24,156 bases of DNA. Source: Baffinella frigidus. Its lineage: Eukaryota > Cryptophyceae > Cryptomonadales > Baffinellaceae. Made by a program: the position numbers and the translations under genes. The notes beneath the pieces are model-generated. The model had not been told where the DNA came from, made no database searches, and saw only the letters and a program-made list of their open reading frames with translations. The DNA lies in contig MU646379.1 in assembly GCA_026770585.1 (NCBI GenBank), positions 41,429 to 65,584 of the forward strand. The letters run 5' to 3'. Below, piece by piece: positions 1 through 11,600 of this stretch (positions are counted from its first letter, which is position 1; every line of letters starts with the position of its first letter).

Positions 1-192
1 TACAGTGGACCTACCCTAACACATACCCGTCGGGGCCGGACTGATTGAGTATGTGTGGAGGGTAGGTATGCGTTATGGTGTCCACCCTTCAGGCATACTT
101 CCATGCAGGGGGAAATCGGGGGCCGGCCGAAGGAGTATGTGTGGAGGGTAAGTATGTGTTACGGTAGCCTGTGTTAGGGTAGGTGGACTGTA
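1..192. mobile_element. Tc1/mariner-type MITE, first copy
   Basis: 192 bp from TACAGTGGACCTACCCTAAC to GTTAGGGTAGGTGGACTGTA with terminal inverted repeats, opposite orientation to 15391-15582 and very similar throughout. No transposase is encoded. Confidence 0.85.
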
Positions 193-532
193 TCTCCAAA
201 GCAATGCGAAGCCTGGCCGGGTACTTTCCCCCACGCCAGATTCTTGAAAGGGCTTGCCAAAAGTCAAGTTCCCCCCAAGGCAGTGGTTTTCAAAAGTCAA
301 AGAACCCCACCATTGGCGTTTTTTTCCAAAAATCAACACCCTCCTCCACTCTGGCGTGGCTGCCTCCGGGTGAGAGGGAATACATGGAGGCCGTGTTGGC
401 ATTATCATTATTTGTTATTAATTTATTTTTGGTCATTTTTTTGTTAATGCCAACACCGAGAAACGTGACGTGACCCTGCCTGCAATCGCGAGAAACATAA
501 AAAAAAAGGAGAACGTAAAAAAGGGGTCGCAC
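193..532 (-). other. Intron downstream of exon 24
   Basis: No coding signal. It begins with the donor GTGCGA of exon 24. A stretch at about 230-330 (TTCAAAAGTCAAAGAACC, AAAATCAACACC) resembles the 3.66-3.79 kb and 10.7 kb repeat family. The rest is AT-rich and unremarkable. Confidence 0.45.
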
Positions 533-741
533 CTGGAACTTGGCGACGCGTCCCTTGACCTCCTCGAGCCGCTCGGTCGCAGGGTGTGCCATCGGCGCGG
601 CCCGGTCCGTCGTTTCCTCTCTGCGGCAATGCGGATCGCGGGAGGTCATGTTCCGGACATTCGAAACGTAAGGGGCCTCCTCGTCCTTGAGGTCCTTTAG
701 GTTGTTCGAGCTCCCAACATAGGCGGACACTGGACGTGGTT
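533..741 (-). CDS. Exon 24: segment beginning VSAYVGSSNNLKDL, possibly the next C2
   Basis: Acceptor ATTCTTTTCTGCAG, two bases plus 69 codons, donor CAG|GTGCGA. It includes PVSAYVGSSNNLKDLKDEE, APYVSNVRNMTSRDP and a charged ERLEEVKGRVAKFQ end. The start resembles a C2 opening (strand, NLKDL, then xxPYV), but loop aspartates are weak. A second reading frame is also open; this one was chosen for C2 likeness and phase with exon 23. The gene continues left of the window. Confidence 0.68.
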
Positions 742-1107
742 CTGCAGAAAAGAATGCGTCCTTTCGGATCACATCAGGCCCCCCGAGCCTCTCGGTCGAA
801 TAATGGAGTCTTTTCCGCTGCACGGTTAACGAATTTGTACCACATACCCAGAATGTCAATTTGAAAATAGGCCTATTTTGTCTGCTCCGACCACTCCCAG
901 GGTTTAAAAAACCTTTTTTAAAATACCTGGTTTTGTGAGCGACTTTGGGGAGGGTGACGTCGAGGCGCAGAGAGAGAGAGAGAGAGAGCGACAGAGAGAG
1001 AGAGAGAGTGAGACCTCTGCTTGTGAGCGCCTTTGGGGAAGGTGCCGTCAAGACGCAGCGAGAGAGAGAGAGAGAGCGAGCGAGCGAGAGAAACGGAGAG
1101 AGAGAGA

Positions 1108-1138
<31 letters not shown>

Positions 1139-2533
1139 ACGGAGAGAGAGAGATAGAGAGCGAGAGCGAGAGAGGGAGAGCGAGAGAGAGCGAGCGAGAG
1201 AGAGAGAGCGAGCGAGAGAGAGAGAGACAGAGAGAGAGACACAGAGAGCGAGAGCGAGAGAGAGAGCGAGCGAGGGAGAGAGACGGAGAGAGAGCGAGAG
1301 AGAGAGAGCGAGAGAGAGAGAGAGCAAGCGAGCGAGCGAGACGGAGAGAGAGAGAGCGAGCGAGAGAGAGAGAAAGACCTCTGCTTGAGAGCGCCTTTGG
1401 GGAGCGTGACGTCAAAGCGCAGGGCGAGCTTGGTTTTGAACCCCGCGGAGTTGCGCAGCGGGATTTTGTCGGACTTCATCAGGGGGATGGAGACCGCGAA
1501 CCTGCGGGTGGGGTTTGGGGTTTGGGGTTTGGGGTTTGGGGTTTGGGGTTTGGGGTATGGGGTTTGGGGTTTGGGGTTTAGGGTTCAGGGATTGGGGTTA
1601 AGAGTTTAGGGGGATACCCCCCGGGTGAGCCAGCAGCAACGGCGAGGTTGGGGTTTGGGGGCGAGGATTGGGTATTTTAAAGTTGAGGGTTTAGGGTTGG
1701 GGTTTTCGGGTTTAGGGTTTGGGGTTACCCTTCGAGGGAGCCAGCCGCGACCGTGAAGTTAGGTTTTGGGGTTTGGGAGGTTTAAGTTTCGGGTTTAGGG
1801 TTGGGGATTGTTGGGTTTAGGGTTTAGGGTTTACGGTTGGGGATTGTAGGGTTTGGGGTTTCGAGTTGGGTTGTTCCCTCCGAGTGAGCATGCAGACAAA
1901 GTGAGGTTTGGGAGTTTTAGGTTTCGGGTTTAGGGTTTGGTTGTACCCTCCGAGTGAGCCTGCCGCTACCGCGAGGTCGAGCGGAATCTTCACGAATCCT
2001 GGGAGTGAGGGCTGATGGTTTATGGTTTGTGGTTTGTGGTTTGTGGTTTGTGGTTTGTGGTTTACGGTTTATGGTTTAGGGCTAAGGATGCTGGGCACAC
2101 CAACGACGGCCTTTTTCATGCCGAACGCCTCTTCGTCGAGAAGCGTCACGCGGAGCGTCCGCCCCTCGTGTAGAAGGACACGACACGTGTGCACACGGTG
2201 TGTAGAAGGACACACCAAGTGTCTAGACGGACACGCAAGGTGTGTAGAAGGACACGACACGGGGGGGGGGCACACCGACAACGTTGGCTTTCTTCATGCC
2301 GAACGCCTCCTCGTCGAGAAGAGTCACGAGGAGCGTCCGCCCCTCCACGCCTCCGTCGATCAAAATCTGAAAATCAAATCATTTTATTGTGAGATATAAT
2401 CTACATGACTAAAACGCCAACGTGATAGTCAAGGTGCAGACGGACAACTGATTCCGGGATGAATCGGATTTCGGCATTCCGATGGGTGCTAGGGAGTGAG
2501 AACGAGAGAGATCGGATTGGAGAGAGAGGAAAT

Positions 2534-2600
<67 letters not shown>

Positions 2601-5600
2601 GTAAGTTTGTTGGGGGGGGGGAGAGAGAGACCAAAAGGGAGAACACACGGAGGAAGGAGGGGTGACCATGAGCGTCTCATCCCATGCGGGATTCAACGTC
2701 CCGCGCTGCACTGTCGTCAGTGCCTGCACAGCGAAAACACGCCGTAAATATTCACACAAGAGCGCATTTAGCTCAAGGAGAAATTCGTGGTGTGTCGGGC
2801 CACACGGCCCAATTCGTGGTAATTCGGGCCACATGCCCAAACATTTGCCCATTTTCGGCTGTCACTCTAGTCAGCACTCACCACTTAGTGAGCGTCTCCT
2901 AGGACGCTGGGGTCCAAGGTTGTTCGGCCTCCGTTCGTGTGGGGGGAGGATCGGCACATGCCCGATTCGTTTTCAGGATTCTTGAAGGACCCTGCGACCC
3001 ATGGCCCTGCGACCCTGGAGTAGGGGGCCAAGGTTTGGAGGGATCGGGGCATGACCGATTCGTTTTCGGGTTTCTTGAAGGAGCCGTCTCCGCCTGAGAC
3101 CCTGCGCCCTGAACCCTCAACCCGGGATCTCTTACGCATACATTTATGATTTATAAACTGGATGTCAATGAAAATTACTACACGTCTGCTTTAATATTAC
3201 TAGTAAATATCGTTCTGTGTAGTAACTTTCATTGAATCCAGTTTATAAATTCTAAGTGTTTGCGTATGAGATCGGGGCATGACCGATTCGTTTTCGTGTT
3301 TCTTGAAGGAGCCGTCTCCTCCTGAGATTCTGCGCGGCGCCTCGTCGAGCACCGTGATGCGTACCTGCGTCGCAAGAGAGAGATTGGTAATTTATTCCCA
3401 AACAACCAGCGTCAGCGCCGCACATGCTCGACGCATTGTGCCACTTACTGTACCCCGTGTCAGCCGCGCATACGAGCATTTTCCGGATGGATTCTAACTC
3501 CACCTCCTACATCCTGCGTCGCAACAGAGTGTAGGGGGTGGTCTGTTCAGGAACCAACTCACCATGGAAAACGTACGGGGGTTCTGCTGGTCTTTTCCGG
3601 CTCGGGATTGAGCAATTCTGGCAAAAGTTGCCATTGCGTCGCAACCCGGTTTAGAGGGTTTGCTGCCTCCACGCCAGGCCCTTGGGTGGGGTATTCCATG
3701 TGGGTACATGGAGCCATGAGTGCGTTCTTGGAGCCGTTTTCTTCTAAAACTTGACCTTTGAATACCGTTTTCCCTTGAAAAATTGACTTTTAAATACCCC
3801 CCCCCCAAGAGCCCTCCGTGGGCCCCAACGATAAAATTGATTGGATACCCATACAATCACGTGCTTTCAGAACCACGTGATTGGATAAGGCGTTTCGGCA
3901 CAGACCTCATCTCCACACAAGTATTAATCAATTGCTTTTGGCGCAACGAAATTTACTACACAAATGCTCTACTATTACTTGTATAGGCAAATCGTGTAGT
4001 AATTTTCGTTGCCAGACAGCAATTAATTAATACTTGTATGGAGATTAGACCTGGGGGTCGCTTTTCCCGCTCTTGTCCGTCGCTGGTATGCGCTCCGCAG
4101 AGACCACGGTGACCTGCAGGAGGAAAAATGGGTTTCAATAAATTGTCAAAGACTTGTAGGGTTTGGGGTTACCCTCCAAGGCTTGGTCGCGTATCTGACA
4201 GATTTCTGTCAGATACGTGACCAAACGCCCCTATTTGTGTGAAAATTACCACACACCTCTTTCCCCCCTTCACTTGTAAAAGAATCCCTGTTTTAAAATA
4301 GTCACATTTCTAGCCTCGAGTGGGTCCTCCACCAAGTTTCTGTCGCGAGTAGAGAGCGGTTTGAGATCTGGCGGCCACGAGGAACAAGAGGCGCATTCAT
4401 AGGCTAACGGCCTGAAAATGGGGTAGTTAGGCATACGGCATGGCCTAGGACCTCCTACCGTAGGCCGAGGGATCCTAGGACCAAAAAGTCTCGGCCTACG
4501 GTAGGAGGTCCTAGGCAATGCCGTGGGCCTAACTACCCCATTTTCAGGCCGTTACCCTATTAGCATGGCAAACCTTCACGATTCCGGTACAACAACAGAT
4601 CGACTAGTTCGGAACTAGGAAATAAACATAGTGTTTATCAGATTTCAGTGTGTCTGGTGCGTGTATGGGTTTAGGGTTTAGGGTTTATAACAACATTGGC
4701 GGGAAGGACGAACTCGTCGGATCCGCCCGTGCGTGTCTGGTGCGTGTTTGTCTTATATCTGATATGGAAATTAAAATTTGTCTCAATATATGGAAATACG
4801 TAAGGGTTTCGGGTGCGTGTACCTGAAGCTCGAAGGTGAAAATGGACCCCTATGTGTTCATAGGAGTTGGACGACGGTTAATTAGGGCCCTAAGTAAATT
4901 TAATTAGGACCAGAACCCGGTTTGATAGGTAATTTTCGTTTAAATTAAACATGTCCCCGGATGAATACCTGGAGCTCGAATGACGGGGCGTTGGCGAGAG
5001 AGGCTGAGAGGGCCTCGACGTCTACCCCTGCTTGCCAGTGCTTCAGGGTTTATGGTTTATGGTTTATGGTTTATGGTTTATGGTTTAGGGTTGAGGGGTT
5101 TTAGGGTTTGGAGTTTAGGGTTTTGGGGTTTGGGGTTTGGTCTTTGGGGTTTATGGGTTAGGCTTGAGAGTGTAGTGTTCAGGGTTTAGAGTTACGGGTT
5201 TAGGGTTTAGTGTTTCGTGTAAACCCTCGTGTAAACCTAGGTCTAGGGTTTACAAGGAGCCGAGGTTGCGGCCCGTGTTGAGAGGGAAGGCTTTTTGAGA
5301 GGGAAGGATTCGCAGTAAAGCAACTGACCACGGAATGATTCGCAGTAAAGCAACTGACCACGGAAGGCTTCGCAGTAGAGCAACTGACCACGGAAGGCTT
5401 CGCAGTAAAGCAACTGACCATTCTAAAACAACGAAGGGCTTCGGGTGGGGGGTATGTTTCCTGCGGGGGGCAGGAACATGTGGTCTTACCCCCCCCCTAA
5501 ATGTGGGTATCTAGGCTCTAAGGGCATCTAAGGACGCAAGGTTATGAGGACGTCGGACGCCCTTAGAGCCTAGATACCCACACTAAAAAACCAAAATCGT

Positions 5601-8600
5601 TGACTTGGGAGGATTTCGGAGGGCGGGTGACAAACCTCGAAAAGCCAGATTCACGGTTTGGTCCTCTTCGGATGGCGGTGGTTCCTGGTCATGCAACAAG
5701 CTATCGCCAGCGAGCCCCTTATTTGGACGCGACTCCGTACAAAATTTATAATGTATCTTTTTTCAGGGTTTTAAAAGCCCCGAAATTGTTTTTAAAATCA
5801 TTTTAGAGCCTGTAAGCCCCTCGCCAGAGGACCACCTAAGGGGTCCGCTGGCGAAAGCTTTTGGCATTAGGAGCCATTCACAAGAGTCTCAAGTGGATAA
5901 CATCGAGGACGGATCATGCGCCATTTCCCTCGTCAGACGGTTCAAATTCAAACGTCTGCAGCAGGATTTGGCTTGGGGTGCATCCTCGTTTGATCCACTT
6001 CGTGACTTCGAGCGATTTCAGGGGGGGGCAGGTTCCTGCCCGCCTGGTACGAATCTCATATCGAAACACTAATAATTTATAAACTGGGTTCAATGAAATT
6101 TACTACACATAACGGTCTTTATTAGTAATATTAAAGCAAACGTGCAGTAATTTTGAGTGAAATCGAGTTTATAAATTACAAGTGTTTCCGTATGAAATCT
6201 GCCCTTCGACACGCGATGAGCGTGAGGAGAGGAGACTGGACCGTGTGAGATGAACCATCAAGATCCTTCACGTGGGAGGGCTTCCACACGAGGCTATCCA
6301 TGCGAACAGAATCAAAGAACACTTTAAAATCTGTGGGGAAATGATCAAATGCTGACTTTTGGCTTGTTTCCTGGGCAATAATCCAATAATTAACTTATGA
6401 ATCTGTTCGCATGGATAGATTCGTGTGGAGCCTCGAAACGTCAGATTCGCGATGAAATCTGCCCTTCGACACGCGATGGACGTGAGGAGAGGAGACTGAA
6501 CCGTGTGAGGTGAACCATCAAACTCCATCACGTGGGAGGGCTTTCATAGGGTAACGGACCAAAAATGGGGTAGTTAGGCCTACGGGATTGCCTAGGACCT
6601 CCTACTGTAGGCCAAAATCCCAGGACTTTTTGGTCATAGGAGCCCTATGGCCTACGGTAGGAAATTCCGTAGGCCCAACTACCCCATTTTTAGTCCGTTA
6701 GCCTATGAGCTTCACTGGGGGGTAGGTTCATGCAGGGGGCAAAAGGTGGTCCTCCCCCCCCCTAGACGATCAAAACCATAGACTTGGGAGGATTTCGGAG
6801 GGCGGGTCGTGAATCTGACTTTTCGAGGCTTGCCAGGCGGAAATCGAAAAAGCTAAAATCGGGATTTGTTCCTCTACGGAAGGCGAGTGGTTCGGGGAGG
6901 GGGAGGTTCCTGCAGGAACTATTGTAAAGCAACTGACTTCACTGCAAAGCAACACAGGGCGTCGAACCACCAACCCTCACGGCTTTCGATTTGGGATTTC
7001 AAGGGGGTTGACGTCGGAATCCGTCTCCAACGGCTCCAATTCCCCTTGAAATCGGGAAATCAAAAACCGTCGGTTTGCCCAGGTTATGGGGGTTGGTGGA
7101 AGGGTGGGTAGGTTCCTGCAGGGGGCGGGAAGAGTTGGTCCTGTTCGCGCTGCAAATGGAACTTGAGGTTGATCCTCGCGTTCGCCCCGTCCTGCGGTCG
7201 CGTCCGTCTTCAGTACCAGTCTTGTCCGTGATTAGTACCAGAGCATGCCGGTCGTGTCCGTGATTAGTACCAGAGCATGCCGGTCTTGTCCGTGATTAGT
7301 ACCAGAGCATGCCGGTCTTGTCCGTGATTAGTAACAGGATCCGTCGCGGTCACCACTTCCAAAATTTCCCCTCTCTCTCCTCTCTCTGAGAAGAAAAGGC
7401 ACCCACCCCTTGACGATACCGGAGCAATTTGGCGTTGTAACTTCAAAAACGTCTCTTCTTCCCTGAACTCTGAACCCTCAACCCTCAACCCTAAGCCCCA
7501 CACTCTCTCTGGGAACACGAGACAACCTTGCCCTTCACAATGCTCGAGCCGTTGGGGGTGCGTAGTTCGTAGAACTGCTCGAGGTCCCCCTCTTCCCCGC
7601 CGCCCTCCGCCTTGTTCATGATCGAACAAACTGCGTGCGGGCAGGGTATATCAGATTTTACGATGTGGAAATACAGTGAAAATAAACATTTTTGCGAGAT
7701 GGAGATAAAGATTCGTCTCGTTATGATGACTACATACGCGGGTGTACGTTATCGCTTCTGGCACGGCTGCGAGACATCCCCCCAGAAGAAGAGAACTGCT
7801 CGAGGTCGGACCCCTCTTCCCCGCCGCCCTCCGCCTTGTTCATGATCGAACACACTGCGTAGCGGAGGGCATATATCAGATGTACACCAGGGAAACACGC
7901 CACAAGTGTTGGGAATTGGAGCCCTTCGTGGGCGCTGCAATGTTTTTTTGTACCACGACTAGCGCGAAACGTTGCGTGTGAAATTCCCACTTGTGACATG
8001 GCGTTGCATATTTATCTCGATATGATGGGTGTATATCGATATGATGCGAATGCAGAACTGCTCGAGGTCTGACCCCTCTTCCCCGCCGCCCTCCGCCCTG
8101 TTCATGATCGAACACACTGCGTGGCGGAGGGCGTATATCAGATATACATATACGACATGGAAATGGCGGAGGGCATATATATCAGATACACATATACGAC
8201 GTGGTTCATGATCGACACACTGCGTGTGGGGGGAGGGCATATCAGATATATATATCTAATATGGAAATTAAAGTGTGTCTCGATATATGGAAATACGTGC
8301 GGGTTTCGGGGAAACACCAGACACACACGGGCGGATCCGACGAGCTAGTCCTTTCCCATCGTGTTCTTGAAACCCCTTGGTTACGATATGGAATAACGAT
8401 TCGTCTGGATATGATGAGTGTATATACGGCTGCGAGGCAGTGTGCTCGATCAAGCAGTCCTCTTTTTCTAGCCCCTAGAAGAAGAGGACTGCTTGATCGA
8501 GCACACTGCCACGCGGTCACGCGGTGGTCACGCGGTGCTAGTGCCCCCATTAACCGACGGATAACGTCACGCAGTGGTCACGCGGTGCTAGCGCCCCCAC

Positions 8601-11600
8601 TCACCGAAGGATAAGAGCCAGGTCACACGCCAGACCACACATCAGAATTGAAGGGCGGGGCACCCTCCTCTTAAGAGCGTTTCCTGGTACAAATGAAACA
8701 TTATTGCGCATGACAATAGCTCCAATTTCTGACTTTGAACCGCTCGAGATCCGACCCCTAAACCCTAAACCCGAAAACCAAAACGCACCAGGCACACGCA
8801 CGGACCCCACGAGCTCGTCCTTCCCGAGGGTGTTCTTATCAAAGATCTGAACCCTAAATCCACCTCTTAGCAGCCACTGGAGCCTTCAATGATGTGTCCA
8901 TCTACACGATTCTGGTACACATTGCAGATACGGGGCTTGAAATGCCCTCAGAAATCCGGGGGGGAAGGGCCACGGTGGCTGCTAAGTGGATACGCGATCT
9001 GTCCTTCCTGTTGGTGTTCTTGTAAACCCTAAAACCGAAACCCAAACACGCACCCGGCACACGCACAGATCCGACGGTTAGCTCATAGAGTTAAGTGTTT
9101 AGTATCTAGTATTTAGAAGTTGCGGTTCAGTGTTTGAGTTTTCGGGGCCAGGAAAAATACCAGGCACACGGACTGACCCCACGAGCTCGTCTTTCCCGAG
9201 AGTGTTTTTGTCGAAGAGCTGAATGTTGATGTTGCCTTTGATGTTCTTGCGATCCGTGAAGGTGACCTCTTCGTCGTTCCACGACCCCGCGTACCCCTTC
9301 ATCACCTGGTATAGGGTTTAGGGTTCAGGGTTTATGGTTTGTGGTTTGTGGTTTGTGGTTTGTGGTTTGTGGTTTGTGGTTTGTGGTTTGTGATTTATGG
9401 TTTATGGTTTATGGTTTATGGTTTATGGCTTATGGTTTAAAGTACAGGATTTAAGCGTTTATGGTTTATGGTTGATGGTTTCTGGTTTGTGGTTCAGGGT
9501 TTAAGTTTATGGTTGTCCCGGCGTACCCCGTCATCACCTGGTCACGTCCCATCAGCAGATTATGGTCACGTCCCATCAGCAGATTAGATGGCCTGGTCGC
9601 CTGATCAACATCCTCCCTCTTCGTATTCTTCCCTCTTCTTCGGAGGGCTGATGCAAGTCCTACTGAAGCTCCGTGGCGTGCCTTTCGAATTCTATCCGGG
9701 GTCTCGAAGGGGCCGTAACGTGACCAACTTTTGAGCGAATATTTTCAAAATTCACACGATCATCAATGAAATTGGACACGATCAGCCATTTTGTCAAGAA
9801 AAAAGATAAAAAGTGGACACGATTAACAAAAAATTCGTTAAAAGTTGGTCACGTTACGGCCCCTTTGAGACCCTGGAGAGGATCCGAAAGGCACGCCACG
9901 GAGGTCCAGTAGTCAGGACGGCATCCAGTCGGCAGCCAGCAGACGACAGGTCCTGGTACAAAACATTGCATAGTTCGGTCAACTGCTCCCATCCACGTAC
10001 GAAAGCTGACTCATAAGACGGTCATGATGACGCGGAAGGGGGTCGTTTGGCGGACGAGACCTTGGTCTCGTGTCGCTCTTGTCCCAGCGCGATGACAAGG
10101 TACGGGTCGATCGTCGAAAATTAACTGACAGACCGGTCAAGAAGACTCGGGAGGGGGTCGGTTAGGGTTTAGACGGGCGGGACCTTGGTCTAGCGTCGCT
10201 CGTGTCCGAGAATGATGACACGATACGGGTATACGTCGGTCACGAAAACACTCAAGGGGGTCGTTTGGAGGTCATGATAACGCGGAAGGGGTCGTTTGGC
10301 GGACACGGGGGTCATTTAGGGTTTAGGCAGACGGGACCTTGGTCTCGCGTCGCTCGTGTCCGAGCATGATGGCACGATACGTGTACAAGACGGTCATGAT
10401 GACGCATACGACGGTTATGCACACACAGAAAGGGGTCGTTTGGCGGACAAGGGGGTCGTTTGGCGGACGAGACCTTGGTCTCGCGTCGCTCGTGTCCGAG
10501 CATGATGACAAGATACGGGTCGATCGTCCCGAGACGGTCGGTCTTCGGGAGGTGCTTGTACCTGCACACGATAGCCCCATTATGATTATGATTATTATTA
10601 TTATTTTAATTTTATTTTATTTGTTTCATCCTCACTTTATTAATAAGCACGGGAAGCGCTCCACGGGACGATGCCCCCACGCAGGGCTGGAGGGGGGGGT
10701 ACTCAACAGTAATTTTTCAGGGACATGGTTCTCAAAAGTCATCTTTTACCAGTAAAACGGCTCCAAGAACGAGCAAACGGCTCCAAGAACGAGCATGGAA
10801 TACCCTACCCAAGGGCCTGGAGTGGCCAGGACGATGACTGTGCCGTACAAGATTTCTCGAGTGTCAGAGAGGTTCAGTGTTTCGGGTTTGGGAGAGGGGC
10901 CGCACCCAACAGCAGTGACCGTGACCGACCACTTTTGGTGCTCCTCCTCCCCAAAGTCACCCTCCTCCTCCTCGCCCCCCTCCTCCCCCCCTTCGTGATG
11001 TTTGAACGCGATCTGGACCGCAGTGCGCTTGCCGTTGTGTCCGTAGAGCGGCTGCCACTCCTCGGTTGACATCTGCCGCCATAAGTCAACTCAGTTGAGA
11101 AGTCAACTCAGTTGACATCGGGCCTCAGTTGACATTTGCCGTTGTGTCCGTAAAGCGGCTGCCACGCCTCGGTCGACATCTGCCGCGCACTGTCGTCAGC
11201 AAAATGTGACAATAATTCAAAACTGATACCCGTCAGTATTAAGCATGCGGGCTTGTTTGAAGTAGGGTGTGGGGTGTAGGGTGCAGGGTGTGGGGGGCCC
11301 TTGCGGTCCTTTAGGTTCTTCGAGCTCTAAACCCTAAATTCTACACCCTAAACCTTAACCTCAACCCTCCGCCCTCCGCCCCAAGTTTTTGGACTCGTAA
11401 CGGTTGCGACTTGTGATCCGTAGAGTGGCTGCCACGCCTAGGTTGACACCTGCCAAACGCGCGGTCGTATAGGTTATGAACACCAATGATCTGATGCGGG
11501 TAGATCATACAGTCCCATGGGACCAGATATGCGAGCGTAGGCTGAGAGTGGCTGCCACGCCCTCGGTTGAAATCTTGAAATCTGCCGGGAAGAGATTTCG

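Noticed and set aside
444-629. Alternative open frame through exon 24
   Set aside because: Arg/Gly/Pro-rich with no domain likeness, whereas the other frame resembles a C2 opening and joins exon 23 in phase if the GC donor is used.
918-1415. Long ORFs rich in Ser-Leu or Arg-Glu on both strands
   Set aside because: They translate (GA)n/(CT)n simple repeats; open in several frames and not protein-like apart from the short exon 23 echoes embedded in them.
7264-7629. Single long minus-strand reading frame through 7264-7629
   Set aside because: It is a different frame from exon 16 and crosses the 32-bp tandem repeat; exon 16 and the exon 16 echo explain the coding-like parts.
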